This document shows positions 23,101 to 38,500 of a stretch of 64,000 bases of DNA, in pieces. The notes under the pieces were generated by a model. That model ran no database searches. It worked only from the letters and a program-made list of their open reading frames with translations, and was not told the DNA's origin. The stretch is from Plotosus lineatus (Eukaryota; Chordata; Actinopteri; Siluriformes; Plotosidae), in the NCBI GenBank assembly GCA_024760905.1, contig CM045733.1, positions 35,407,501 to 35,471,500 of the forward strand, read 5' to 3'. The stretch's first letter is position 1, and every line of letters begins with the position of its first letter. A program made the position numbers and the translations under genes.

Positions 23101-25720
23101 CTTGTCTATGAGCTGTATGTATTTATATTGGATGTTTTTTTCTTTACCTGTCACATTATTGTAGTGAATTTATTTTAATTTAAAGAGAGAGCATTTATTT
23201 GACAATTTGGTAAGGAGCTTTAACTCCTGAGCCGAGTGGCTCATCAAGCCAGTACTTACAGCATTGAAAGTCCATATAATTTTAAAATATACACTTCCAG
23301 GGTCATTCCTTGGAAGAGGTATCCCTGACACACTATCATCATCATCATCATCATCATCATAATCATAATCATCATCATCATCACCATCATCATCCAATCT
23401 CATGCGAGGTCTTGCAGAGTTCTTCAAAATCTATTTATGAAACTGTCTCCATCCACCCTCAATCTTGACAAGCTCTTTATTCCCCGCACATGAGAAATGC
23501 CAGGCTTTCACCACCGTTCTTTACACTCAGGAAGGTCTTATATTGGTGATCGGCTATACTGGCTTTTATGGCAAAAAATACTATTCTAGTTTCACAAACA
23601 TGCAGTCAATGTGCTGGAGGATCTTTCAGGCTTCTTTGTGCAAGCTTCATACAGCCCTGCAGGACATTTCATTTTAATTACTTTCAAAAGTATCATTTGG
23701 TTCCCGGTGAACACATTTCTTCATTATTCCCACTCATCTAGCTTGGTAGAGGCTCGGATTATTTTCAAAGCTTTTTTTGTAATCTCAAATGATAATGTGT
23801 AGCTTTATTTTACATTGTTGTGGAGCTATTTTTGTAAGATCCTTGTATCATCTGCATTTAAAAAGTAAGGAGCCAAACAGTAAAACTTTATTTACACTAT
23901 CACATCAGTTAGCGTGATTCCAGAAGGTGTTGAAAGAAGGATGCAACAACTGTATGTGATGTGCCATTAAAGGTGATTGTTTATTCCTGAGATTGTTCAG
24001 TAAAGGTGTCACATACTTATCACACCAAGAAATCAATATTAGCTTACTATTGTAAGTTTTTTTCCTTGCAGCATTATTTGCTGTTAGATTAGCTGAAAAA
24101 ATATATATTTTAGAAAATTTTATCCTGCTAATAGGACAAATCAAGGTGATACATATACAATCTCACTCTGTTTGCCCCGAAGGGAGACTGATACACCAAA
24201 TTTGGTGATTCTATGTCATTTCCTTCCAAAGTTATTGCACCAAAAAAAATTGTACAAACATTTGGAAACCCTTTTCTATAGCTCCAGCTCTGCACACTTT
24301 TGGAGTTGTAGGGACCAAAAATAAATAAATAAATAAATTGACTGCTGTGACCTTGAAACAAAGTTACGAGGACTCATATACAATCCCATCCAGAACCTTT
24401 CTAAGCAGGACCTATCCACCAAATTTGTTGGTCCTATGTTAGCGCCTATCAAAGCTATGTCACTAAAAACCCTTGACAAGCTCAATATAGAAAAACATTG
24501 ACTGTTGAGACTTTGAAAGAAGGTCAAGTTCCCCTGTAGAAAATCCCAATCGAGATGTTCCTGAAGGGGGCACATCCACCAAATTTGGTTATCGTGTATC
24601 ATTTCCTTTCACAGTTATTGGACTAACAAGCTTTGACAAATATAGTACAGAAAAATTTGGAGAGTTGACTGCTATGATCTATACAGGGTCTCACTCGCCC
24701 ATACACCACCCCAACCAACACTTTCCTGCAGGGGACCCATGCACCAAATTGTGTGATTCTGTGTTTTTTCTTTTATAGTTCAACGTTTACATGATTGACA
24801 GTCCCAATATTGGAAAAGTGACCTTGAAACAAGGTCAAGGTGACCTATATATAATCCTACCCTTTTTTCTCCTGAGGTTTGTTCTATACACCCAAGCCTG
24901 GTGATTTTGTGTCTTTCCAAAGTAATTGAACTCACAATTTAAAGCCCAGTTTTATAGCTCCTGCTTCGTTCACCTTCAGAACTAAATACAACACTTTGTC
25001 TAAAAATGCTTTGTTATTTATTCATTCATTCACTTTCAAAGTCACCCCATCTCATCCAGCTCTGGGCGAGGGCAGTGTATGCTCTGGAGGGCTTAACAGG
25101 CTATCGCGGGGCCAACACTCACACAACCATTTTCCTCACACCTCAGTGGCTTTGGCACAGCATCACAGCATGTTTTTGGACTGTGGGAGGAAACCGGAGT
25201 ACCCGAAAGAAACCCATATAAGCACAGGGAGAACATGCAAACTCCATAGAGAAACACCCAAGCTGGGAATCGAACGCAGGCCTTTTTGCTGTGAGGCAGA
25301 CATGCTAACCACCACGCCAGTGTGCTGCCTCCTGCTTTGTTATTACTTAACATTTTGGTTTGTATTTGCAAGTAATAATTCTAAATGTACATAGAAAAGA
25401 TTGACTTTTTTATTCAGTAAAGACAATAAAAGACATTTCTGTTTATTTTCCCATCAGAGGTTGGATTTTGAATACCAATTCTTAAATTTTGATAATGTCA
25501 GAAATGTGGCTAAAAATTTACTATACAATCACTTGTCCTTAAATGGACACTCAATTATTAGAGTCTGATTTTATATCCCTTTATCTCTTTGTAGTGATCT
25601 GAGCATGAACAACATTAGTCAGCTCTTCAGTAATGCCTTCATCAATCTTCCCTTTCTGGAGGAACTGTGAGTATGATTATATAATCCCCCCCCCCAAAAT
25701 TCACACACACACACACACAG

Positions 25721-25752
<32 letters not shown>

Positions 25753-26384
25753 ACAGAGAGAGAGAGAGAGAGAGAGAATTTCTAACCCCAGCATCCTACT
25801 ATCAATGTACTCACTATCCTTCCTCTGTACATGTCCAAACCATAGAGTGAGGTTCAGTATAAATTATTGTATGATACTTTAAAATGCCATCTTTCTTGAA
25901 TTCACTTCAAGCACTGTTCTCACTTCTGAACAAAGCATATTCATCTACGACTGTGAGGGGGTGTGTGGTAGCTTTCTACTTACAGTATTTCCTTTTCCTT
26001 GATGAGCTAGAGATTTCAGCAGCAAGTATTTTATAGTGCTTCATGAACTCCTTATTCCTTACAATAGAAGGATCCCTCACTTTCCGCGGTTAATTTGGAC
26101 CGAGATCCCCATGCGAGCACCGAATTCCGCGAAGTACGATCACTCCCCCAACCCCCCCTCCTGACTGATGTATATGTATATGTACATGTATATGTGTATA
26201 TAATATCAATAAATACACACACATACAGACGCGTGCGTGCATGCACTCAGATGCACACCTCACAAACATGTAACAATTTTTGATGGGAGGTTTTGGGTTG
26301 TTTCTTGTTTTGTGTTTGTTTAGTTATTTTTTTTCATAATTGGCGTTGTTTTTGTGGCAATTTCCTTATTTTTTTAATTTGATG

Positions 26385-26420
<36 letters not shown>

Positions 26421-27505
26421 CCTTTTGGCTTTTCCCCTTTATCAGGGGTCGCCACAGTGAATGAATCACATGTTTGATTTGGCAGAGGTTTTTACGTCGG
26501 ATGCCCTTCCTGACACAACCCTTTAGCAAGGGACAGAAACATGCTGACGGCTTTGCAGCTACTCTTTACGAAAGTCAGCAATGGTTCTTTTACATGAACC
26601 TCTTACCATAGACAGTGAGAGATATGGCCCGCCTTTGATAACCCAGTTAGCTGCACTGGGGGGACGGTGACAACCTTGTGGAGAGTGGGACTCGAAACCC
26701 CAACCTTTGGATCAGCGATCCAGCGCCCTTTACCAGTAGACCACCACTGCCCCCTTTTTAATTCAATTAATATTTAAAAAAAAAACGCGATGTACTGAAA
26801 TAGCATGAATTGAAGCACGAAGTAACGAGGGATCCCTGTATTTCTTGTATACCTTTACGATTTAAGAAAACACTGAATGCTTCTTTGGAAGCTGTTAATG
26901 GTCAGACTGCAAATAGCTAATGCCGACACTTGTCCAGCCATATAATTTATCACCCGCGCATCCACTAAGTGATTTGGACGCACTGTTGTTGTCATATAAT
27001 AAAAAGGTGCACAGTATATCAGTGATATAAGGGGAGGCTAAATGCAACTGAAGGCATTTTAATAAACATTGGTGGAAATATTGGTAAATAGGATTTGTAC
27101 ATATACGCTTAAAATAATAAGTTTCAATAAGTTCTTAATTAAACAAATACATTTCTTAATCAACAAGTAAAGTTCTTAATCAACTAATAAAACTGAATCG
27201 AATTAATTTGAAAACACAAAATAACAAGCAGGCTGTGATTAGAAACATTACACTGGAGTTAACATGGCTGAAAAGGAAGGGTTGCTAGATGGGGGAAAAC
27301 TAAACTGACTCAACTTAGATGGAGTGCATAGTCAAGGACAATTTAAAACAGGTGCTCATAATTTAAGACATGTGACATGCAAGGGCTGATGGGACTTGCA
27401 GTCCAAAAGTCTTAACTGGAAGCACTGCCATCAGTTTTACCATTTTCTTAAATTCATATCATTTAAGTAGTATTTGTGGCGTCTTACGTAATCAAAATTT
27501 CAAGG

Positions 27506-27541
<36 letters not shown>

Positions 27542-29427
27542 AAGCAGATGGATGTTTTCCAAGAAGCAAAACATTTATTTTGAGCATGTTTGTAGACGGC
27601 TGTTTAGGATTTATGATTTAATTGTTCTAAAAATGTTATACTTCTGACATGAAAATATGGGGTGTGAAGAGGCTGACCCTCTGTAACAGGCTTCCATGTA
27701 CTACTGAAAAACACAAGAAGGATAGAAAGTAAGCCATTTCAAGAGAAAACAATGACTGAATGAATCATTAAATGAATGAAAGCAGCTGAAATGATTGGTG
27801 TATTGAAAATGCCTAAAGCTTGCCTAAGTTCCATTCAATAATCAGTAGAAAACATTCACACTAAATTGTTATAGTATTTGGTAACATCATTTTAAAAACA
27901 TATCTTCACATCCAAGTTATAATCCTTCTCTTATAATCATATTTACCTCTTAACAAACACCTGCGAGTTGAAGCTATAATGTTTTATGAGGTGTTTCTTA
28001 CTATATTTATTATATAATTAATATGTACTACTAAATATTATAAATTAGATGAAGTTAGTTAATGAGTTATTATAAGATTTAGATAATGAACATACTGGAG
28101 ATTCCATATTGTAGAATGGAGATCCATGCATGCAAAGAGATTGAGACCACCGTCCAAATATCAGTGTCAATAAAATCAAGTAGGGGTCAAAGCACTCGTG
28201 ATCAGCAGAGTACTCAAGGGCAAAGTTTAAGAGGTCAGAGTGCATAAACTTTTAGGATTAGTTTACTGCATTAACCACACTGCAACCTTTGTGTGTCTTC
28301 AGGTTGTCTTCTTGCAGACCTCTTGTGTGACTCTTAAACTAACGGCTAAAATGAATAGGTATATCCCTGATTTATTAAGAATAAATTCTCCCACAAGTGT
28401 TTGCTCAGGTGTAGTGTCTCTGCTCTGGTGTTTGTTCAGGGCAAATTGCCCACTGCTGCGTAAAAGTTGACCGATTTCTCGGAAGCCCCCAAACATACGG
28501 AGAAGCAATGTTCCAATCTGTTAGTAGCGCCTGGAAGGATGCCCTTATTCATTATCACGTTTCCCCCTGCTGATGCCCCAGCAGTGGACAAGATACAACA
28601 TCTCTGTGCAACAAATGACACCATCCTATTAGAATGCGGACTCTTTGCTATACAGGTTACTTGCAGTCCTTTGGCCTTCTTCTTGTCGTGTTTCTTGAGA
28701 CCTTGCGGAATTTAACATTGGAGCAAACTGGCAAGAGCGAAGTTGATTCGGAAAGGTGAAACAGGATACTAGCATGTTGAAAACTGTCTCTAACTAGTGT
28801 CAAATCAGTGATTATCAGCATTTCTATTCATATTTTCCGCACTGCATTAACTCCATGCCCTCTCAGCAGCTCATTGTAGGGCCTGGTAAAAATCAAACCA
28901 AAGTAAATGTTTTAAGCCACTATTTTTATTTTGATTATTTTTCTAATGAGAGTTAGTTACCCACATTGTGGAGCTAAAGCTAACACTGTAATTCTTTATA
29001 CATCAGAAATAAATTACATGTAATTTTCTCAAGGATTAAAACTCTTGCTTATTTTGATATTGCATTTTTCACAGGCGACTTGCTGGAAATGATTTGATGG
29101 ACATTCCTAAAGGAGCATTTGATGGTCTTGTCAATCTCAAAACTCTGTGAGTGAGCTTTACTGCATTGTTACATTTTAAACTTTCCCCTGTGATTAGTCT
29201 GTTGGCTTGCAATGTATTTTATGACGTTAGGGGTTAGCATGAGTTTCAATCCCTTTTTTGGACAGTGACCTGATACTAAGTGCCTAAATTTTCCCAGGAC
29301 CCAAGTAAGCCTGGATTTATAGATCTATTACATTGAAAATTCATGATGCATTACTGTTCAAAAGTACATAGACCATTTTAAGTAACAAACCAGTTTCACT
29401 TGTAGTGCTTACATATAAGATAGGCTT

Positions 29428-29522
<95 letters not shown>

Positions 29523-29542
29523 TAGCTCAGTCCCTACTAAAA

Positions 29543-29583
<41 letters not shown>

Positions 29584-32500
29584 TTGAATATGCATGACAT
29601 CACATTTCCATGATGGCAAAATAGTGTGAGTGAGGCGTGGAGACAGATGACCTCCTAGTGGACTCTGGGTGCAAGTGGGATCAAGCCTGAACAGCTCACA
29701 AGTCTATGCAGGGCAATACACACACAGAACCCCTTACATGACAGTGTAAATGGTTCTGTGTGTGTATTGCCCTGCATAGACCCACACAAGCACAGGGAGA
29801 TCAGGCAAACGCTACACAAAAAAAACACCCTTGCTGGCCATGGGGCTTGAACCCAGGACTTGCTTACTCTGAGGTAGAGGTGCCAACCCCTATACTACGA
29901 TGCTATTCCCAAAGTGTGAGATGTTTTGGTTTGAGGTCCAGTTCATAAACAAGAAAGATGAAGATAAAGAGATCTTTATGGTCAAGTGTTGCATGAACAA
30001 TGAAATTCAACTGAGCAGCTCTTTGTTTAGCAGCATTTTATCAGAAAGAGGAAAGTGCACAAGTGACAACTAACGAACTACACTAAGCTCTACATGTGCT
30101 TATACCTACATACATATCTATATTCATAAATAAATAGACACATATACATAAGTACATACATACATTCATACATATTGTATACTATATACACCATAGGTAT
30201 GCACAAAGACAACTAAGGAATTATATAAACCTATTATATATTCACATATTCACACCTATTCACATGTACACAGGAGTGATATTTAAAAGGTGCAGAATAT
30301 ACACCGGGTAAGAGGTAGAGCTTTTAATTATAAGGTGCATGGCGCAAAAATGTTAGGATGTTCGAGACCTGCTCCAAATGTGAGTATTGCACTGTCCAGA
30401 AAGATGGTCTGAGTGATGTTTTATTCAGTCAGTGTGTGTGAGACGGTGGTGGCGGTGGGGTTACCCGCTTAACAGCTTGTGGGTAAAAGCTGTTCGTGAA
30501 TCTGTTATTTTTTGGTTTTAGTATCCTATACCTTTTTTTTTCGGACAGAAGAGGGGAGAGAAAAGAGTGTCCAGGATGGGTGGGGTCTCTGATAATCCCA
30601 CTGGCTCTCCTCTGAGGTTTGTCAGTGTAAATGCTAATGAGGGAGGGTAAAGTAGTTCAAAAAAAGTCTATACTGTATTTAATGTTCATGTATAGCACAT
30701 ATGAAATACTTTCCCTCTATAAAGAGAGGTGTGCAACTTGGTTGTGAAAAGAGCAGACTTGATTAGCAATCTGATATACCTATTTAAAATGTATTGAGAA
30801 AGTGCTTTAAGGTATCTGATTGATATTAGCTAAAATGTTGTCCGCTTGTTATTACGGAGCAATGTACAGTAAATAGTTAACAAAGTCAATATTTATTTTA
30901 GTGTTGTCTTATTTGGCCTTTAGCTGGTTTCATGTTACTTGTTCTTTTTTTGTTGTTGTTAACCTTTTTTTGGACCCTGATGTGCTCATTTTGCCTTTTC
31001 TCACACATTCCAACACAGAATGCTCCAAAACAACCGGCTTCAGGAGGTCCCCAGAGAACCCTTTAAAAGCCTGCAGAACCTTCATTCCTTGTGAGTGCAT
31101 AGGAGCACCCATATGGCGTAATGTCCTTCAGACACACTCTCTCTCTTTTCTCTTCTCTTCTTGTTTTGGTTACAGATTGACCCCCTCAATGCCAAAGCTC
31201 TGTTAATTATCATATGAAACAGAAGGTGGTGGTGGTGGTGGTGGTGGGTGGATGGGGGGGGGGGGGGCTGGGGCTGGAACTAAGGAGCAAGTCATACAAA
31301 AAAAGCAGACCCTTAGACTTCTCCAAATGAATTCAGTCCTCATGAGGCCTTAACTTTTATCAGTTTTTAAAAGAAGGAGAATGGCTGAAGGTAGATTATC
31401 TTTCAGTGCATTTGTGCTAGAACCCATCTGCTCTTTTTTATCTTTGTCATATGCTCCTTCACTCTTAATTGTATGCAAACTGTCAGCCCTTCTTCTTCTT
31501 CTTTTACTTTCGGCTGCTCCCTTCAGGGGTCGCCACAGCAAATCATCCGCCTCCACCTCACCCTGTCCTCCGCATCTTCTTTTCTGACTCCAACAACCTT
31601 CATGTCTTCCTTCACCACATCCATAAATCTCTTCTTTGGTCTTCCTCTAGGCCTTCTGCCTGGTAGTTCCAACCTCAGCATCCTACTGCCAATATACTCA
31701 CTATCCCTCCTCTGTACATGTCCAAACCATCTCAATCTAGCCTCTCAGACTTTGTCTCCAAAACATCTTACGTGGGCTGTCCCTCTGATATACTCATTTC
31801 TGATCCCATCCATCCTCGTTACTCCCAGAGAGAACCTCAACATTTTCATCTCCGTTACCTCCAGCTCTGCCTCCTGCCTTTTCCTCAGCGCCACTGTTTC
31901 TAAGCCATACAACATCGCTGGCCTCACCACCATCTTGTACACTTTTCCCTTCATTCTTGCTGACACTCTCCTATCGCACATCACACCGGACACTTTTCTC
32001 CAACCATTCCAGCCTGCCTGCACACGCTTCTTCACCTCTTTTCCACACTCTCCATTGCTCTGGATTGTTGAGCCTTAGTACTTAAAATCCTCCACCTTCA
32101 TTATCTCTGCTCCCTGTAACATCACCGTTCCTCCTGGGTCCTTCTCATTCACACACATGTATTCTGATTTTCTGAGGCTAACCTTCATTCCTCTCCTTTC
32201 CAGGGTATACCTCCACCTCTCTAGATTTTCCTCCACTTGTTCTTTGCTCTCACTACAGATCACAATGTCATCTGCAAACATCATAGTCCATGGAGATTCT
32301 TGTCTCACCTCGTCTGTCAGCCTGTCCATCACCATAGCAAACAAGAAGGGGCTCAGAGCTGACCCTTGATGCAGTCCCACCTCCACGTTGAATTCGTTGG
32401 TCACACCGACAGCACACCTCACCACTGTCTTACATCTCTCATACATGTCCTGCACCACTCTAACATACTTCTCTGCCACTCCAGACTTCCTCATGCAATA

Positions 32501-35500
32501 CCACAGTTCTTCTCTTGGCACCCTGTCATATGCTTTTTCCAGATCCAATGCAAACTGTCAGCCCAAGGTCACATTAATCCATAAGCATTGTTCTGTACAG
32601 CACTCAGGCTGGCAAAAAGAAACAGAGCGGTCACTGTATGACTATGATGTCCCTTTTGGTATCTTTGGTAATAGGTATCAAGGAAAAGTCTGTGGCTTGT
32701 GTTGTTGTTGTGGGCAAAAGGATATGAGGAATCATGGAGTATAGATAGGTTATTAGTTTCAGCAACTTTTACAACTGAGATTTAGTCATTAGTTAAAATC
32801 ATTGCAATGACCACCTACTTAACAGCGAATGGCATATCTACATTAATGTAAGTTCAAGATGACAAAAATAAATACAGTACTCCCATATTTCAAAGGGAAA
32901 AGAAAGCCACTAGGCTCGGGTGTAAAAAGCCCAACAGATTTTACCTTTTACCTTTTACCATCTACATGCAACAACATTGCCACTAATGCTGACACCTGGA
33001 AGGAACATTTCAGTACTCTAGAACCGTATGGGAATATGAATAAAAAACAACGTAGGTACTTGGGAACAGGTGCTGGATGAGTGAAGAGCGGAATGATGGT
33101 TTGGTCCTTAAAAACTACACAATGGCAAGAATTTACAATGCATGTATAGAGACATATGTAGATTTTTTTTGAGTAGTTAAAGTGAGACTATAATATATGA
33201 AGACATTACTGTTATTTTTGGGAAGAAGGTCCTGGGTTAAAACTCAGTAATCTACCACAAACCAAAGACATGCAAAGTAGGTAAATTGGATGGTTTTGAT
33301 TGACCCTAGATGGGAATGTGAGTGTGAATGGTTGTTTGTATGTGTTCTATGCATTCATTTGCTAAATTGCTTAATCGTACTACAGTTGCATAGAGGTTAG
33401 AATGCACACAAAAATCCCATACAAGCACAAGGAGAACATGCAATCCCCATACAGAAATGTCCGTAATTCAAACCCAGGACTTTCTTGCTATGACGCCAAC
33501 ATGCTAAATCCACACCACCTTGCTACCATGTTCCATTTCAGTCAATATAATTGTACTTGAATTGCAAAATACAAATTGGCACTGTCAAAAAAACAATCTA
33601 GTGGGTGGCATGGAGGCTGAGTAATAAAATCTACATGAACTTTAAATGCAAGACTGGATTCAATTATCACACCAAGTTTTTTTTAATGCTTCACATTATG
33701 AAACTGAAACAGCATTCAAAGTTACAAATTTGAAATGCATAAGCTAATTAACTAATCAGAAGTTTTTTCTAATCAGTTTTTTTTACACATTCCTGGACTT
33801 TAAGTTGGTGTCCCTCATCTGATTTTTGCTGAAATAAGTTAATACATTGTTCTGTATAAAACAAAACAAAACAAGATGCCTTAGAACAAAACCTTGTGGA
33901 ACACCAAACTTAATATTAGTACATACAGAGAGGTTTCTATTTACATCTTCAAATTGATAATCGTCAATTAAATAAGACCTAAACCAGAAGCGGTCTCTTC
34001 CCTTAACTTCAATGACATTTTCTAAGCTATCAAGGAAAATAGTACAATCGCCGGTGTCAAAATCTGCACTTAGGTTAAGTAATATAAGCAAGGGGACACA
34101 GTCCTGATCAGACATCAGAAGTAATTCATTCACCACCTCTTAACATGTGCCAGCTCTGTGTCATGTTGAGGCCTAAATTCTGGGTGGTACATTTCATGAA
34201 TACCATTCCGACAAAGATATGACAAATTGACCCTGCAATGGACTGGCAAGCTGTTCAGTATTTGGGGTGTAGCTGGCCTTTGCCCAGAGTCAGTTGAGAT
34301 AAAGTCCAGTTTCCCCTGTGACTCTAAATAGAATAAGCAGTATGCATAATGAATGAATATTTTAGGGGTTTTTTTGTTGTTGTTTTTTTGGTGATGTGAG
34401 GCAGTCGGACTATCCTCTTTACAATTATCCCATCCTTTAGAGAATTTTGTTCAAATGAAAGTATAAGTATGATGATGAGGGGGAACCACCCACAATCACT
34501 GTCTGATCACTTTGACTTCATTTTAAAAAACTCATTTATAAACATGACATTTTTGGCACAGTCATATCATAATTATGAATGTTTATGATTTATATTTCAC
34601 CAGACGATTAGATGCTAACCATATATCAAGAGTACCACAAGACTGTTTTGATGGACTCTCCTCTTTACGTCACTTGTGGTTAGATGACAACGCTCTGACA
34701 GAGGTACCTGTTGATGCCCTACATACCCTCTCCTCTCTGCAGGCAATGACCTTTGCCCTCAACAAAATCACCCACATTCCAGACCGAGCGTTTGCCAATC
34801 TTTCAAATTTGGTGGTCTTGTAAGTGCTTTTTGAATTCTTGTTCCATCACTGAATATCACAACATGGATATGCAAAACACATTGTTAACCCATTGATTGC
34901 AAGATAAAGTCTAACAGGTACAAAAACTACTTTGTTTGGTTGAGTTACTGTATTTCAATTTAATTGGAGAATTAATTAATATTCTTTAGATTTTCTGGTG
35001 GAATAATGGTTCAGTGGCTCGCACTGTCACCTCAGAGTGAAAAAGTTCTTGGTTTAAATCCTTGCTAATTGCCTTTCTGTGTGGAGTTTGCATGTTACCA
35101 GTTGCTCTGGTTTCCTCCCACAGTACAATAACATAAATATTAGGTCACTGGTCTACTGAAAATTGATCATAGGTGTGAATGTGAGTGTAATTTATTTTGT
35201 GTCTGTGTTAAGCCTAAAGTTCACATAGTCAGTTTGACTTCATGATAGCCCATGGTAGACAAGTAGCCTTGTGGAAGTAACCCAGGATTACTGAATAAGT
35301 GTTCTGTGCAGGGCAGTGGCGGCTCGGTGGTAAGGTGCTCGATTCCCGATCATAAGGTTGGGGGTTCAAGTCCCACTATAAATGGTTGTCACTGCTGTCC
35401 CTCCAGTGCCGCTAACTGGGTTATCAAAAGCTGGCCATGTCTCTCACTGTCAATTGTGAGAGGCATATTAAAGAACCATTGCTAACTTTCGTCAAGTGTA

Positions 35501-38500
35501 GGCTGCATAGCCATCAGCGTGTTTCTGCCCTGCAATGGCCTGGTGAGCTCTCCAGGGTGTACTCTGTCCTCATCCAGAGTAGGCGCATTTCAGTAAATGA
35601 ATTACAGTAATGTGTTCTGTGCAATTTCATTGCAATATATGAGATCTAAGGAGCTGTTTTTCTTTATGGGAGTATAGAGCTGATATTCACATTAAGTTTT
35701 GTAAGGTAGAGAATAACCATAGATGAATTAAGCTAGTGCAACTGTGAATCCTTCCATGGATTACCAGATGTTATCATATATTTCATGTCCATCCATCCAC
35801 TTCCCAAATTTGCTTTACATTTACAGCATTTAGCAGATGCTCTAATCCAGAGCGATTTACAATTAAAGACGCTCCCCAACTTATGTTTTAGTTCGGTTCC
35901 GGATGGCTGAACATAAGGTGAAAAAAAAACGTAAGTTTTTACTGTATGTTCCAGTGACGTACTCTTGATGGTTCATACTTTACTATACATGCATTCCATA
36001 AATACCATTACCGTATCTCATAAAACACCCCTAAATCAATTATTATAAACATAACATTGTAAAATAATATCAAATATATCAAATAATATCAACATTAATT
36101 TCAAATAAATTAAATTCAAGCAAAATATTTCAAATAGATAAATTTTAATCAAATTCACTCATCAAATATCAATTACAGTATCAAATATAACCATTAAAAT
36201 GCTCTGTGATGTGATCTTTCTGCTTGTAAGTGGTTTTGATGGTCGACGGAGCCATTTGGAAGAAACTTGCAACGTTCACAAGTTTTTCACCAGCATCAAT
36301 TTTCTTGATCATAGCCATCTTCGTTTCTAATGAGATGGCTTTCCGCTTTTTCTGATTTCCACTATCACTAATAGGCTTACGCTTCTGACCAACCATATTT
36401 GCTTAGGGTTACAAAAGTCCGCAAAACAGTGTAAACACAAAGATCACGGAGACGACGTCTTAACACAAGGGTAACACGCAGTGAACTGGAAAGAAGGAGG
36501 TGCACGTTCAGTCTGTTGTTTGTAAGCAATGGACGCAGCGTCATTATGTCATTGTGTCATCATGTCAGGGTACTACGTAGGTACATCTTGTACTACAGAA
36601 AGCACGCTAAACTCAAAATTTGCCATAATTAAAAAAAAAACCCGTAAAATCGAAAAATACCTAAAATGAACGAACATAAGTCGGGGAGCGTCTGTATCTT
36701 TTTTATACAACTGAGCAATTGAAGATTAAGGGCCTTGCTGAAGCGCCCAACAGTTATGATAGTGGGGATTGAATCGCTGACATTCGAATCAGCAATGCAT
36801 CGCATTAACCACCAAGCCACCACTGCCCTAATGCTGTGTGCTCTGTACAGAGACTAACCAATCAACTGCCTGAAGACTCAGATCAGTTGATTAAATGAGC
36901 CATGTCAGGTGTGCTGCTGTTTGGTTGAAACAAAAACCTGCAGCCACACGGCCCTTTGTGGCATGAGTTTGACACCTCTGGCCTAATGTATATGTCTTCA
37001 GACTGTGACAGGAAACTTGAGTATGCAAACATTTGGAGAATATGCAAACTCCACAAAGAAATGCCCTGACCAAGCCCAGGACTTTTTTGCTCTTCGGCTG
37101 ATGTGATAACCACTACTAGACTCCCCAAAACTTCACTGGAATGGACATGGTACTCCCAGACACGATTCTCACGTATCATCTGGCTTAGACTTATGAATTA
37201 ACCCTACTGTCTATCTGTCTTCCTTTCAGCTTTTTCCCTTTAACTTGGGAGTCGCCACAGCGAATCATGTGATTGGCACGTTTGATTTGGCAGAGGTTTT
37301 TACGTCGGATGCCCTTCCTGTCACAACCCTTTTTAGCAAGGGTCAGAAACACGCTGATGACTTTGGAGCCTACTCTTTACGAAAGTCAGCAATGGTTCTT
37401 TTACATGAACCTCTCACCATAGACAGTGAGAGACATGGCCCGCCTTTGATAACCCAGTTAGCTGTACTGGGGGGACAGTGACAACCTTGTGGAGAGTGGG
37501 ACTCGAACCCCCAACCTTTGGATCAGCGATCCAGCGCCCTACACCACTAGACCACCACTGCCCCTTATGCATTAACCCTACAATACACTGGAAACCTGTG
37601 CAAGGTGTACATCGCCTCTCGCCCACAGTCAGCTGGGATTGTCTCCAGCTTTCATATTTTACTCCACACACTGGTATTTGATTTTAATCATGGGGCTGGT
37701 TAAACTTTTTCGAGAAAGCTCCCTCAGAGAAGCTGGCAATAATATAAATCACTCTTCCCTTTGATCATTCTATTTCTTTTTACACTTATTCTGAAATAAA
37801 TGAAGCTCATGGTGTATTGTACAATGAAAGCATGTACAAAAAAACTATTTTTAAATTTTTTTGCCTTTTTTTTGTAGGGTACTTCTGTTACTACTGTACT
37901 GTTGAACTGATTTTTGTTCCAGTCAGTTTTTTTTTAGCTCACTAGGCATAGAGGGGTTGGTGTAATGGACCATTCTCTTTGCTGTCTCAATACAGGCATC
38001 TCAATAACAACAGAGTACTGTCCCTGGGAAAACAGAGCTTTGATGGGCTACTGAACCTGGAGACTTTGTGAGTTAACATCTCATTAACATTTAGAAAAAG
38101 TTATTCTGTTTTTCTCTCTATTCTCTTTCCATCCTACCTTTGCCATCGTATCTTCTTCTTCTTAGATAAAAAGCTTTCGAGGTTTAGCTCAATGGAGAAA
38201 GTTAATAGTTGGCTTTTAAGGGAATATTGTTCTTGCATATTCAGAAATCTTTGCTCATTAAAAATAGATATTACAGAAGAAAATACTTTGCACATTCTAA
38301 TCAAATTATACCTCATACTGAAATTTCACAGTGTAACTAAAAACGGCAAGTATATGAATTTCATCTTTAAGTGACTCAGTCACTCATTTACTTACCGTAT
38401 TCGACATGATAAGCACCTGGGGCACTTTAAAAATCGGAGTAGTTGTGCGCTTATTAAAATGTTACCAGGGGAGTTGAAAGGTAAGTGCTTATTACCATCG

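Noticed and set aside
31473..32078. 201-residue plus-strand open frame.
   Set aside because: Antisense shadow of LINE copy A.
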